A DNA stretch of 64,000 bases from Plantago ovata. Taxonomy: Eukaryota > Streptophyta > Magnoliopsida > Lamiales > Plantaginaceae. Location of the stretch: NCBI GenBank assembly GCA_028274465.1, contig CM051457.1:73878496-73942495 (forward strand), given 5' to 3'. A model generated the notes under the pieces. The model was not told the origin of the DNA. It did no database searches and was given only the letters and a program-made list of their open reading frames with translations. The stretch's first letter is position 1. Each line of letters begins with the position of its first letter. Of this stretch, positions 1 through 12,099 are shown piece after piece. A program made the position numbers and the translations under genes.

Positions 1-1078
1 TTGGTCATACGGATCACGTGCGTGGTAACTGATGATGTCAATATATGTCTAGAGCATTCCAGTACAAATTAAGATGGGCTACAACGGCCTAAAAGATTAC
101 AATAAACTACGAAGAAGTGTCAAGGACTTGAGACTAAGAGGAAAGTATACAACATGCTGGATCTCATAAGTAATAAGACTATGCTTAAGCCACAATGACA
201 AAAGCTCCGAAGGAGTGTCCCGAAGTAAAGATAGCTACAGAGGCTGACAATTATGTGTCTTGGCACCCGCAGGGCTTCCAAGGTCATTTTCGTTGTTATG
301 AATCCCTAATTACATTACGAAGATTCGAGGATAACATTGATCTTTAAATATCAAATTTTATGTGTCCAAGTGTTAAAGCGAGCAGAACAACTTGGGACGC
401 TCTGCGGGTTCCCAGACAACTAGTCTTGGCACCCACATGGCGTCCCAATTCATTTTTCGTGTTATTAGTCCCGAATTACATATATGGTATATGTAGTTGT
501 ATCATAATTTATCCTTTAAATTTCATTTACATGTATCCTCACTCAAAACCTTAGGATAAGTAAGTGCAACTCACAATCTACAAAACGGCGGTACACCCAC
601 GTACGATCCAAATTCATTTTAAACTATCATGTTTTCAACATACCATGTCACTTGCACAATCCCAAATCTAATAGTAACACTTATGGAATCTTGATTATAT
701 AGGCAATGCCCCAAAACTAACAAAATCTATGGACCTTATTAGCTTGCTTAGTTCATTCAAACTAACCGAAACTATTTCAACTTACTCAATTGCCCTAAAA
801 TCATTAGTTTAAAGCGACCATTAGCCTAAACTCAAACCACCCTAAATTTCATAAGATATTCAAATTTTCGAATCAACAACAATATCAACTAAATACGAGT
901 AGTTTCAGAGTATCGGTCATTATATCAACTGCAATCATCAAAGGAAGCTATTTTATTGATATTTGCAAAAATTAAAAATTCCCAAAAGTTAGGTTTAAAT
1001 TACCTCTGATTTGATTGAGTAAACTTAGATGAAGACAGGGAAGATGAGAGCTACGCCATCGCAACTAGGATGCCAAAA
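1..1078. other. Unassigned intergenic sequence
   Basis: No gene is supported here. Two related segments, about 254-360 and 420-545, share the order 'tcttggcaccc ... attttcgt..ttat ... ccc.aattaca', so they look like an old, diverged tandem duplication of roughly 165 bp. A short open frame at 360-554 has no recognisable product and crosses one of these repeats. The sequence may be decayed transposon DNA; I could not assign a family. Confidence 0.4.
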
Positions 1079-1814
1079 ATTAATTATCATCTAGCTGACC
1101 ACCTCTTAGATGTTGAAATTATGACCACCGTTTTTTAATAAGAAATAAATACAAGTTAAATAACTTTAATTACATTCACATCCACGAATTTGACTTTTGA
1201 CAAATTAATTCGTGAAAATTATCTTTTTTCCCATGTGAGAAAATCATATTTTGTATGAACCAAACAACTTCAATTCCTATTTATTATATATTGGCCCCCA
1301 ATATTTTCTATCTTACAAAATTGGCACACAATAATTTACAATTATGTCACATATATTATCTAGATATCAAATTGGCCTACAGATAATTGGTTGTTGTAAA
1401 TTATCCCGGAGGTCTGTTCTGGTTTTGAATTGTATTGTAAACTTTTCGAGCATCTCTTATGCTCTCTCATTAATAATTTTTTTTTGCTGTTTCCATAAAA
1501 AAAAATGGCCTACAAATATATTGTATATCAAACCCCAACAAAATTAATATTTCAAAAATTTCCAAACTTATTTTAAAAAAATCAATTTCTTTTTTTTCCT
1601 CCTATCTTCTTCTTCAAAACGCCAGTACCGGAGCCCACCTCTGACTGGAGGAGAAACTCCGCTCAAGGAGCGAGATCGGGATCTTGCAGTCTCTAATCGA
1701 AACTGCAGCTCCGCCATTAGATTCTAGTACCGGATTTTGAAAGAAAGAAGAAGAGAAGGAAAAAAGAAGGAAAAGAAAAAGGAAAAGAGAAAAAGATGAA
1801 AGGGAAAACCTTTT

Positions 1815-1855
1815 GAGGCAGAGGTTGAGGGTTCGAGTCCCACACCATTCCACGT
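1815..1855 (+). other. Pol III B-box-like (tRNA/SINE-like) fragment inside C1
   Basis: The bases ggttcgagtcc at about 1829-1839 match the tRNA/SINE B-box consensus GGTTCGANNCC exactly, and are followed by 'cacaccattcca', like a tRNA T-arm and acceptor. A weak A-box-like stretch (gaggcagagg) lies just upstream, at too short a spacing. There is no complete tRNA cloverleaf. It may be a fragment of a tRNA-derived SINE captured in the MITE, or chance. Confidence 0.25.
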
Positions 1856-2389
1856 AAATGTAAGAAAAAAGAAGGTAAAAGAAATGGAAAAGAGATGTTT
1901 CCAATTAAAAAGAAAAATTAAAATTAGGTTAGGCCTTGTTTGGCTTCAAGAGAGGGAAAAAATTTCAAAAATTTGGTCAACTGTTTTGTACGAAAATGAA
2001 GTTCGATGTAATAAAAAAAGGGGTCATTACATCTAGATCCCTCGATAGATCACAAAATTACATGTAAGTAACCATCGTATTTTCGTTCAAAGACCCATTA
2101 GATAGTTTTAATTACATCTAGATCCACGAATTTGACTTTTGACGAATTAAAATGTGGATAGTACATTTTTGCCTCTGGTCAAAATTCAGAATTTTGCATT
2201 GACCAAACAATATTAATTTATATTTATTATACATTGACCCACAACATTTACTATTTTATGAAATTGACACTAAAAACTTCTAAAAATTTTAAATGGGTCA
2301 AAAAACTTATTGTAAATCAATCCCAACAATATTAATATTCAAAAATTTTTATTTTTCTTCCTTTTTTTCTTTTTCTTTTCTTCTTACAG

Positions 2390-2486
2390 AATCCGGTACC
2401 GGAATCGGAATCCATACCGGACATGTACCGGAACGGAGCTGCCAGGCAGCTCCGTTACGGTACCAGAATCCGGTACCGGATATTTG
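2390..2486. repeat. Palindromic GGTACC-containing core of C2
   Basis: Nested inverted repeats: outer arms 'ccggtaccgg' at both ends and an inner perfect 11-bp stem around 2430-2455. Equivalent but sequence-diverged cores occur in C1 (about 1617-1740) and C3 (about 35525-35625), each bordered by a pyrimidine-rich stretch on one side and a purine-rich stretch on the other. Confidence 0.7.
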
Positions 2487-2605
2487 AAGAAGAAGGTAAA
2501 AAAAGGAAAAAGGGAAAAAAGAAAAAAAAATAAAAAAGATAATTAAAAAGTAAAACCTAAGGTCATGTTTGGGGAGATGAGAGAGAAAAAGCCAATATTT
2601 TTTGG

Positions 2606-2654
2606 GAGTAAGTATAATAAGAGGCAAGCCTTTCCTATATAATAGGAAAGGCTG
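2606..2654. repeat. MULE-A left terminal inverted repeat with internal hairpin
   Basis: About 25 bp of terminal repeat, followed by the palindrome cctttcc-tatataata-ggaaagg. It matches the right end of MULE-B on the opposite strand (agtaagtatatggagaggtag, then ctttcctatatagtaggaaag). Confidence 0.75.
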
Positions 2655-4554
2655 ATTTTTATAAATTCGGTCAGCTTCTATTGATATAAATAGATCATAA
2701 ATCTCTTTATCTAGCCATCACAATCTCTCTCTAGAACCCTCCCTACCAGACCCATTTTCTCTCTCTACAATCCAATCTATGTCTACGCCACAATCCTCCC
2801 TCCTCTCATCATCTCTCTGCCGTCCTCCGCCATGAAACTCCGATTAACCTCCTCCAAATCCACCTCCCTAGGATTCCTCTTCGCGCCTCATTCTCGTTGG
2901 AGATTCAATTTGATGTCTCTCAGCTCAGCTCACTAACTCCATTTTCAAATTCCAGCTAGGTCCTGGTACACACGAACTGCCTCCATTTCCACTACTTTCG
3001 CCTCCAAAATCTACGAGGAACATGTAAAGCTCGGTCAACTCGCCGCCGAATTGTTCTTCCTAACAACGGATTTTTCCGGATTGATCTGGTATGATTTGAG
3101 CAAATTCAATTTGGCTAGCTATACAATTGTTTAAAAAAAGCTATAGCTCTCGTGTCTAGAGTTGAGATCAACTCGGTTTGTGATANNNNNNNNNNNNNNN
3201 NNNNNNNNNNNNNNNNNNNNNNNNNNNNNNNNNNNNNNNNNNNNNNNNNNNNNNNNNNNNNNNNNNNNNNNNNNNNNNNNNNNNNAATCTATGTTTTATT
3301 CTCTAATATACCAGAATGGCGTGTCCGGTTTTAAGTACAATTCGTTGTACGGAAGGGCAAGGAAAGGTGGTTCTAGATGGACCTGAAAATGCTAGCAATG
3401 ATACTGAAAGTTTCGTCACACCTTGCAAACGTATTTCGTCTTCTGATAGTGATGATGAGATGACAACACGGGTACTCAGAAATCGAGTAGCAGGATTAAG
3501 GCTATCAAAATGGAGAAATAATTTTTTTCTTCGTAATTTCCCTTTAACTTATATTGAACATTTGGTGTTTATGGTTTTAAGTTGGACATGTTTGTTTTAA
3601 ATTTTGTTTTGGACTGATTTGATATTGCGTCTATATGGTCCATGTTGACCATATCATTTTGGATATTGCTGGTGATTTTCTGTTTTTTATCACCCATTAT
3701 TCGTTTTGAAGTAGTATATGCCATGTTGAGGTTGCAAATGATACATCATTTTTCACATTTGTGTTTCTATGTTTTGTTTTCTCTCTTTTTTCTTTTTTTA
3801 AGCAGGTGAGATCGATTGCAGTCTACGTCAAGTCGTTAAGGAATCATATAATCTACGCTACTTTTTGATATGGTGGTGTTGAAGTTTCACAACTTGAGAC
3901 TTTGGAGTTGTTTTTGAGCATTGAATCGATGAAGTGAAGAACCCTTATGTTATTGAATTTGAGTTGTATTCGAATGTTAAATATGATTTAGTTAAATTCT
4001 AATTATGTATTATGCACTTTGAAATTGAATAAGACTTTTAATTTGTAAATTGATGGTGGATTCTTTTTTGTCTTAGATCATGTTAATTTGGAATAATTAA
4101 AAGTTTATAATACGTTGGTAAAGACTTCTTGGAACTAACATTGTTCCATTGAATCGTTGTATTGATTTTTTATTGACAATATATTCGTACATAACGAAAG
4201 TTTTTTTACAATCTTATGCACATATATGGATTTCACTAATTCTTAAGCATATCCAATGTTCGATTTTTATGAGCTTCATAACTTGATCATCCATCTGCAT
4301 ACACTTCATCAGCACTCAACTTATGAAAGGTCTTTAAATTATATTACTCGATAAGAAGCAGCGCAATTCGCAAAACAATGTTATTTATTAACATCATACG
4401 TACACCAGACCGGACATATAAGTAAATCAGGATTTCAAAAATAATTATTGGTTACTATTCAAAGTTCACTCGGATTTGATAGATCATTTTTACACCCGGA
4501 TAAATTTTCATGCAATGTTTGATTTGATATTATTCGATGTTGATTATTTCCGAA
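2655..4554 (+). other. Left interior of MULE-A: UTR-like and possibly captured exon sequence
   Basis: A ctctctct-rich, 5'-UTR-like stretch (about 2726-2790) is followed by codon-like, GC-richer sequence (about 2830-3110) that resembles a fragment of a host gene without a recognisable domain. After the assembly gap an open frame at 3316-3600 begins MACPVLST and is rich in charged residues; I do not recognise it. Around 3800-4000 the sequence resembles a last exon and 3' UTR. This arrangement suggests gene-fragment capture (Pack-MULE). MULE-B has a similar ctctctct-rich start at its corresponding end. Confidence 0.4.
3186..3285. other. Assembly gap (100 N)
   Basis: Exactly 100 unknown bases. 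Runs of exactly 100 N are commonly used to mark a gap of unknown length, so the real length of MULE-A's left interior is uncertain here. Confidence 0.95.
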
Positions 4555-4782
4555 TCTACTATATACTTAGCATATATACTCGCGTGCATTTTCCAAGATT
4601 TGCAAAGTAATTTTAGTAAGTACAATAGTAATTATGCTTGTGTTTATTATTCAGTATATATGACATATATAGAATCGAAATGTCAATGGCAGATCTGTTT
4701 GTGTGTATGGATCATTGATAGACGGATATAATTCTCTAAATTGTTTTTCTTCTCTTAATCATTTAGGCATACAGGTTTCTCC

Positions 4783-7700
4783 ATGGATACTAATCGCAAG
4801 ACGTCCAATTGCAATGAAGGCGAATCTATACTCGAAATACTGAAAATAGTTGTGATGCAGCTTCTCATTTGAACAATTCTAATGGAGTTTCTGATGGTGT
4901 GATTCCGAATAAGAGGCCAAGAGGCAATGGTGTTAGGAACTTATCACCACTTAGTGATATTACAAACGGTATGTGATTATGTCTCATATAAATTGTTCTT
5001 GCTGAAATTTTGATTATGTCTCATAAATTGTTTGATATCTTTTCCAGCTACTCCCTTCAATTCTAATAATTCATAGAAGTGATTATGTTGATTCTAATCA
5101 TTCTTCGAGACATCTTTCGCTACCCTCTATCAATAATTGTACTCAAGATGAGAATCAAATTATCTCATCACCGTTCCCTGGTAAGTCTGAAATTATGATT
5201 ATGTCTCATATACTGTTTGTTCGATTTTTCAGCTAGAAAATGATGCTAATCGAGTAGTGTTAATTATATTGTCACTTTGATTTTGACAACAGCTTCTATA
5301 TAGAAGCAGGGAGCAATTCGAATACAAATTCAACACGCAAAGTCACTAAATCTAAAAAGGTTAAGAGTGAATGATAGCTTATCGCCGCTTAGTGACGTTA
5401 CAAACGGTATGTTTTTCACATTGGCAATACTCTACATTGTGTGTTGTTCTGGATAAGATTTGGATTATGTCTAATGTATTGTAAGTTTGTTTTGTTTTTT
5501 AGTTAAATTGGTCGATGTTCATGTGAGTAGTAGTATTGAATACGTCAATACTCTTGGAGGTTCGTTGAGACATCTATCTCAATCTTCCGTCAACACTGTT
5601 ACTCAAGATGAAAATCGAATTAACTCATCGTCCATTGTTGGCACTGGTATGATAATATCATTTCATTTTACTTCTCACGTATGATATTTTTTATATTAGT
5701 GAATGTCTTTAATTAGTAGTAGCATGTTCAGCGCTTAATGGGATTCCAATAACTTAATTTTGACATTCGTGGATCTATAGCAAGTTCGATGTACGGGGCA
5801 ACACCGAATTTGAAGGCCAATTTATCCGGACATGTTATTACTCCGCAATATTACAATCCTACAAAACCGCATGGAATTCCATATAATGTCACACGACCCT
5901 CTTTGCCTCCACCGCCAGGTTACGCTCCTATATCCGTAGGTACTTTTCCTTTACAATATCCTTTATCAAGTGTCCTCCTCGACAACTGTTCAAGTCCTGG
6001 TGTGGTTGGATCCACTAATGTTCAAGCTTCGGTTGCTTCTAAGTCTTCCTTACCGTTTGTTCGCCACCACAATTCCCCGTACCCTGGCCCTATTACGCCA
6101 ACATGTATGGCCACGCCTTCACATGAACCTGTGCAGTTCTTTATACTCGAGAGTTCTCCAGAGAGCTCTCCGGATGAAGTTAATATTGTTATGTCTCCGC
6201 CAATCCACGTTACCAATGGTAATTAGTTGTTACTGATCACTCACAATGGAATTCTACGTGTGTATATATATATTACTAAATTATATATTTTAGTAATTCA
6301 AATGTATTGTTGATGTTGTAGGAAATACTTTGTTCCACGGTTCTCTGTCTTCTACGCCCTGCACTCCTAAGAGAAGATCTGTGCTACATGTAGAGGTACT
6401 TGAGAGCCTAAGGAGAGATATAACACGTGAGATGAGAAGTATCGATGTGGTATCAACCGACAAAGGTAAATTTAATTGGGAATTTAATATGATCTCTATA
6501 ATTATACTCATCTTATTCTATCTTCATCGTGATTTCTAACAATTGTATTTAAAGGTACATCCGACAAAGCTTATAGAGCAGTGACGAAGTTCAATAGACT
6601 CAATAGGCGGACTGTTCGACAGAACAAACGCATGTTGACATCACGTCCGAACCAGCCCATTTCTTATAGTGAGCCTAATCTTCAATACGGTAAGCCAAAT
6701 TATTTTGTATTAGCATGTTGCGTTTAATCTTTTAAATTTGGTCTCATCTATATTTTTATATTGTAGGTATTACTGCACCGGTTGAGATTAACCATTGTTT
6801 GGAGATATATAATTTACGAATAGATATGCTTCTTGATAAATATACAATTAAGTTGATTAGAGGTATATCGCTAGACATTCCAGAGTCTTCTTATGCTGCT
6901 GTTGCAAGGGAAAAACGTAAAGTAGCAATGGTTCGCAATAGAAAGAAGAATGAGTTGATAGCTAGACGGACTGTTGGTGTTGATGTTGTTGGTAAAGATA
7001 TGCACTCTAATATGTTTCATTTTCATAATGCTTTACGTTTTAGTATATTTATAAGTTGTTCTTATCATGCATTCAGCGTATGAGGATTTGGGTGATCCAA
7101 CATATAAGTGTCCATTTTGTGGTGCTCTAATGTGGTTTGCTGAAAAGGTGAAAAATTCATCTAATGGAAATCCTGAATTCAGTCTGTGTTGCAACCGTGG
7201 TAAAGTTCAGTTGCCGCGCGTACGACCTCCTCCTAGGCTGCTAGATGATCTTTTACATGGAAGGCACGTGGATAGTCAAAATTTTATTGACAACAACCGT
7301 GATTACAACATGATGTTTGCTTTTACTTCTATGGCTGGGCATCAAGATACGTCGGTCAATGATGGACGTGGTCCATATACATATCGTCTTGGAGGAAGTA
7401 ATTATCATTTGGCGGGTAGTTTGTTGCCCCCAGAAGGAGAATCACCCAAGTTTGCACAGTTATACATGCATTGCGGTGAGGATGAGGTGAAAGATAGAAT
7501 TAGTGCCCAAAGGTAAATTTGTTTGTCATTGCAATTAGCCAATTTATCATTTTAGTTTATTTATTTCTTGGTAGTATGACTTTTTTCATTTGTTTCACTC
7601 ATTGAGCAGCAATTTTATTCTTTTTGATTGTGTAGTAAGAATCGTAAATCTCGGGCGATTGATTCCGTTGTATCCGACCTTAAGGAAATGTTAGATGAAC

Positions 7701-10700
7701 ATAACATCCTGGCTAAGAGTTTTCGTATGGCTGCCGAATGTTTCAAGGTCGATGATAATAGTAGTGTGCGGTTAAGGCTCATTGGTAAGAGAACACGTGA
7801 TGGGAGGATGTATGATCTACCGACATGTAATGAAGTTGCTGCACTCATTGTTGGTATGAGATTCTTTTGTTTGACCATCCTTGAATATATATGATTTATT
7901 ACGGCGTTTTTGTTTCGTACTGGAAAATCACAATATGTACATAGAGTGTCAATTTAAATTTTGATATTCACAAGCTGTTAATACTATTTCAGGTAATGAC
8001 GAGATGGAAATGGAACCCCGTGATATAATTCTTGAAGAACGTGATAATAATCTGAAGCGTATATCAGAATTGCATGCTAAGTATCTTCCATTACAATATC
8101 CTTTATTGTTTCCTTACGGAGAAGATGGATATCATACGGAGATCAAGCTTCATGATCGTAGTACAATTAAGAGAGAGCATATAACCCCTAAGGAATTTTT
8201 TTGCTATAGGATGTTTGACCGTGAAGACGATGCTCAAACAATTCTTATGGGTAGGAAGCTATACCAACAATTCTTGGTTGATGGATACATGATGATGGAG
8301 TCCCAACGATTATCTTTCATTACAAGAAATCAAAATTATTAAGGACAGATAATTATAAGTCGATTGAGGATGCTATTCGAAGAGGAGACATTGATCCGAC
8401 TGATGAGGCTTCGATGATAGGTAAACGGTTGGTGTTGCCTTCGACATTTGTCGGTGGTCCTCGGTATATGGTCCAGAATTTTCAGGACACCATGGCAATA
8501 TGCAAAACCTTGAAGTATCCTGAATTGTTTATTACGTTCACGTGTAATCCTAAATGGCCTGAGATTACACGCTTTGTTCAAGAAAGGGGACTGAGACCAG
8601 AAGACCGGCCGGATATAGTATGCCGTGTTTTCAAGATGAAGTTGGATCAGCTAATTAAGGACTTGAAGACTGAAAATATATTTGGAAAGGCAATAGCAGG
8701 TACCATTTTGTTTATATATTGGTATGAGAACATTAATGGAACAGTTTATATATGTGTTACGTGTATTAATAATATATATCGGTTTCCTATCATTTTCAGT
8801 TGTCTACACGGTTGAGTTTCAGAAGCGTGGTTTACCACATGCCCATATTCTACTGTGGATAGACAGGAATGATAGGTCCTTGGATGTGAGTGAAATTGAT
8901 AATGTTATTTGTGCGGAGATACCGGACAAGGAACTTAATCCGGATTTGTATAAGGCCGTATCGGAGTACATGGTACACGGACCATGTGGTGTGCTGAACC
9001 AGAATTCTCCGTGTATGGATAGAGAGAAGAGGAAATGTACAAAGAAATTTCCCAAGTCGTTTAATGAAAGAACGACATTTGATGATAATGGATATCCCGT
9101 TTACAGGAGGCGGGATACTGGTGCCACGATAATTAAGAATGGTATTGAAGTGGACAATAGGTAAATCTACGTTACTTTATATTAACATTTTTTTATGATA
9201 TGTTTATATAGTTGGATCAGTGATTCGTGATCTACATTTACAGGTACATTGTCCCGTACAATCCTTACTTATTGATGAAATATCAAGCCCATATTAATGT
9301 TGAGAGGTGCAACTCAACGAACTCAATCAAGTATCTCTTCAAGTATGTCAATAAGGGTGTTGACAGGTGCGGTGCAAAGATTATGGTTGAGAATGAGGTT
9401 AAGGATTATGTGGATTGCCGTTATATATCTGCTTGCGAAGCAGTATGGCGTTTGTTGGGATATCCCATTCACTATCGAGATCCTCCCGTAGAGCGTTTGC
9501 CATTCCACTTGGAAGGTGAGCAGACAATGTGTTTCAAAGACGGTGACTACATTCCGGATTTGAAAGAGAAACAAACTGTTGCACATTCAAAATTCCTTGC
9601 TTGGATGGATTACAATAAAAAACACCCTGAGGCCCGAAAGTATCTGTATGCGGAGTTTCCACAGCATTACGTGTACGATGTTCCTGAGCGCAGGTGGAAG
9701 GATAGACAGAAAGCAAGGAGGAAGATTGGTAGGATTTATCATGTTCCCCCTGGTACCGGTGCTTTATACCATCTCAGGATAATGCTGAATCACATAAGGG
9801 GTGCTACCTGCTTTGAAGATTTGAGAACGGTGAATGGTGTTGTCTATGAAACGTACCGTGACGCTTGCTACGCACTAGGGCTGCTTGATGATGATGCTGA
9901 GTATATTGATGGCATTAAGGAGGCATTCTTTTGGGGTGGGGGTTACTACCTTCGTCAGTTGTTTTCCATGCTTCTTATGTCTAATAGTATGTCTAGACCA
10001 AAGCATGTTTGGGAGAACACTTGGATGTATTTATCGGATGATATAATCATACGTATGCGGAATCAGTTTAACAATCCAGGTACGTATGTGGTGTGAGATA
10101 TTTTATCGGTTTTACTTGATGTTTTTTTTATTATTATTAACACGTCGTACAATGTAGATTTGCAACTGAGTGAAGAACAACGGAAACAACTTGCTCTTTC
10201 TGCAATTCAGGACATCCTGAAGAAGAACGGGTGCAGTTTGGATCAATACGAAGGTATGAAACTTCCGGATAATGTTGTCATTGGTGATGGATTGAACAAG
10301 TTAATTGCCGAAGAGATGACATATGATTTGCATGAATTGCAAGCTGAGCATGCCAAGTTGTATCCGTGTTTGACGGACGAACAGAAGAATAATTATCAAA
10401 TGATCATGGATGCTATTGAATTAGAAACAGGTGGTGTGTTTTTCGTCTATGGTTATGGTAGTACGGGCAAGACGTTCCTCTGGAGAACATTATGCTCAGC
10501 TATTCGTGGTCGAGGTGATATTGTCCTTCCAGTTGCTTCGAGTGGCATTGCTTCTCTTCTCCTTCCTCGGGGCCGTACTGCGCATTCTAGATTTAGTATA
10601 CCTATAGAGGTTGATGAGACGACCATGTGCAGCCGAATAACTCCGAACAGCGAGTTGACCGCGTTGATAAAACGCTGCAAGTTGATCATATGGGATGAAG

Positions 10701-11912
10701 CTCCCATGACAAATAAGTTTTGTTTTGAGGCTCTTGATAGGAGTTTGAGGGATGTTATTAGAGGTCCGGATGGTTTGACGAACGCTAAACCGTTTGGTGG
10801 AAAGGTTATTGTGTTTGGTGGTGATTTCCGTCAGATTTTGCCCGTTGTACCCAAGGGTAGCAGGCATGATATTGTCCATGCAACACTATGTTCTTCTAAC
10901 CGTATATGGAGATATTGCAAGGTGTTGAATCTCACGAAGAACATGCGATTGCAGGTTAGTATATAATTTGTACTTCATTATCATGTGTGTTCTGTTGTGT
11001 TTAGTTTCTTAGTGTTTATGTTTATTGTTGTAGTCTGGAAGTTCAGCTGAGGAAGTTGCTAATATAAAGGAGTTTGCTGATTGGTTGTTGCGTGTCGGAG
11101 ATGGTGTGGAAGGGGGCGATAACGATGGTGAGGTTGATTTCAAATTGCCAAAGGATATACTCATTCTTGAAGCTCCGGATGATCCTATAGCCGCAATGGT
11201 GAAATCTACATATCCATCTCTTTTGGATCATGTTGGAGATGGAGATTATTTTCAGGATAGGGCTATACTGGCGCCGACAAATGAGGTAGTAGAACAGATT
11301 AATAACTACGTCATGGAGTTGTTGCCAGGTGATGCAGTTGAGTATATGAGTTCTGATAGTATATGCCCGGATGAGGATGATGTTGTCAATCGAGAGGATG
11401 TTTATTCGGTTGAATTTCTAAATACAATCAGAACTTCTGGGCTGCCAAACCACTTGATCCGATTGAAGGTTGGTTGCCCCGTTATGCTCTTGCGTAACAT
11501 CGACCCGACGGCTGAACTTTGTAATGGAACTCGGTTGGTGGTGACGGATCTTGGTGAAAAGATTATACAGGCCAAAGTAATTCATGGGAAGTATGCCGGA
11601 AATAGAGTTTACATACCGCGGATGGTTCTTTCACCTTCTGACCACACCAAGTTTCCAATACGATTCCAGCGCCGACAGTTTCCTATTGCTATCTGCTACG
11701 CAATGTCTATCAACAAGAGTCAAGGACAATCTTTGGGTAATGTTGGCCTCTATCTTCCTAATCCAGTTTTCAGCCATGGTCAGCTGTATGTTGCGTTTTC
11801 TAGAGTTACTAGCAAGAAAGGGTTGAAGGTTCTAATACTTGATCAAGATGGTAAACCCACCGACACTACCACTAATGTAGTGCACAAAGAAGTCCTTTGG
11901 AAGTTGCGATGA
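4783..11912 (+). CDS. Helitron Rep-helicase (RepHel), spliced, nearly intact
   Basis: This protein nicks and joins DNA (HUH Rep) and unwinds it (PIF1-like helicase) for rolling-circle transposition. Clear exons: 5781-6218, 6322-6465, 6555-6689, 6767-6991, 7077-7512, 7636-7853, 7993-8699, 8800-9160, 9244-10079, 10158-10954 and 11034-11912; earlier small exons lie from 4783 to about 5646. Exon 7077-7512 holds the CPFCGA...CC zinc-finger-like region of Helitron N-termini. The Rep region has the HUH motif LPHAHILLW (exon 8800-9160) and the tyrosine motif YLFKYVNKG (exon 9244-10079). Helicase motifs are Walker A GYGSTGKT, Walker [10 protein letters not shown], then [15 protein letters not shown] and a C-terminal SINKSQGQS...VAFSR block. 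One frame change near 8340, between RNQN and LRTDNYK, breaks the 7993-8699 exon; the first exon near 4845 also seems frame-shifted. The start codon is a best guess. Confidence 0.85.
4925..5650 (+). repeat. Duplicated exon pair in the N-terminal part of RepHel
   Basis: Two short exons occur twice, about 440-465 bp apart. The first encodes [10 protein letters not shown] (ending near 4970) and [10 protein letters not shown] (ending near 5406). The second encodes [16 protein letters not shown] (ending near 5180) and [16 protein letters not shown] (ending near 5646). All four end at GT donor sites. The copies have diverged, so the duplication is not recent. Confidence 0.6.
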
Positions 11913-12069
11913 ATGCTCCTTTGTATTTCTTTTGCTATACATTGATTATGAATTTTCTACTTTTGACTCGAATTATTTCATTATAATACTTTACTTTACT
12001 TTAAACATTTTTTTACGATTATCTTTGAATAATCTTTTCTTTAATGAATATAAGATAAGAATTATATCA

Positions 12070-12099
12070 TACCGTGGCATCGCCACGGGTATGTACTAG
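12070..12099 (+). terminator. Helitron 3' terminal hairpin and CTAG end
   Basis: A perfect 7-bp stem (ccgtggc / gccacgg) with a 3-base loop, then gtatgta and CTAG. In Helitrons this structure marks the end of the transferred strand. The next base is T, as expected. Confidence 0.85.

Larger units (their letters stand above)
4555..12099 (+). mobile_element. Autonomous-type Helitron (rolling-circle transposon)
   Basis: The 3' terminus is diagnostic: a GC-rich hairpin ccgtggc-atc-gccacgg (12072-12088) followed by about seven bases and CTAG at 12096-12099, then host T, as expected for insertion between A and T. The 5' terminus is less certain. I propose TCTACTATATACTTAGC beginning at 4555 after an A, because it resembles plant Helitron 5' ends and lies about 230 bp before the first coding exon. 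It encodes one spliced Rep-helicase. The Helitron is inserted in MULE-A and is therefore younger than it. Coding sequence is mostly open, so the copy is fairly recent. Confidence 0.8.

Noticed and set aside
1815-1855. Complete tRNA gene at a GGTTCGAGTCC box
   Set aside because: No D-arm, anticodon arm or acceptor stem of the right spacing; kept only as a low-confidence B-box-like fragment.
1614-1904. Minus-strand 96-codon open frame
   Set aside because: It runs over the MITE's purine/pyrimidine arms and palindromic core; low-complexity Phe/Leu/Ser-rich translation.
2726-2760. Helitron 5' end at a 'tctctctctag' in the left part of MULE-A
   Set aside because: MULE-B has a similar ctctctct-rich stretch at the equivalent place, so it belongs to the MULE; the TCTACTATATAC site at 4555 fits better.
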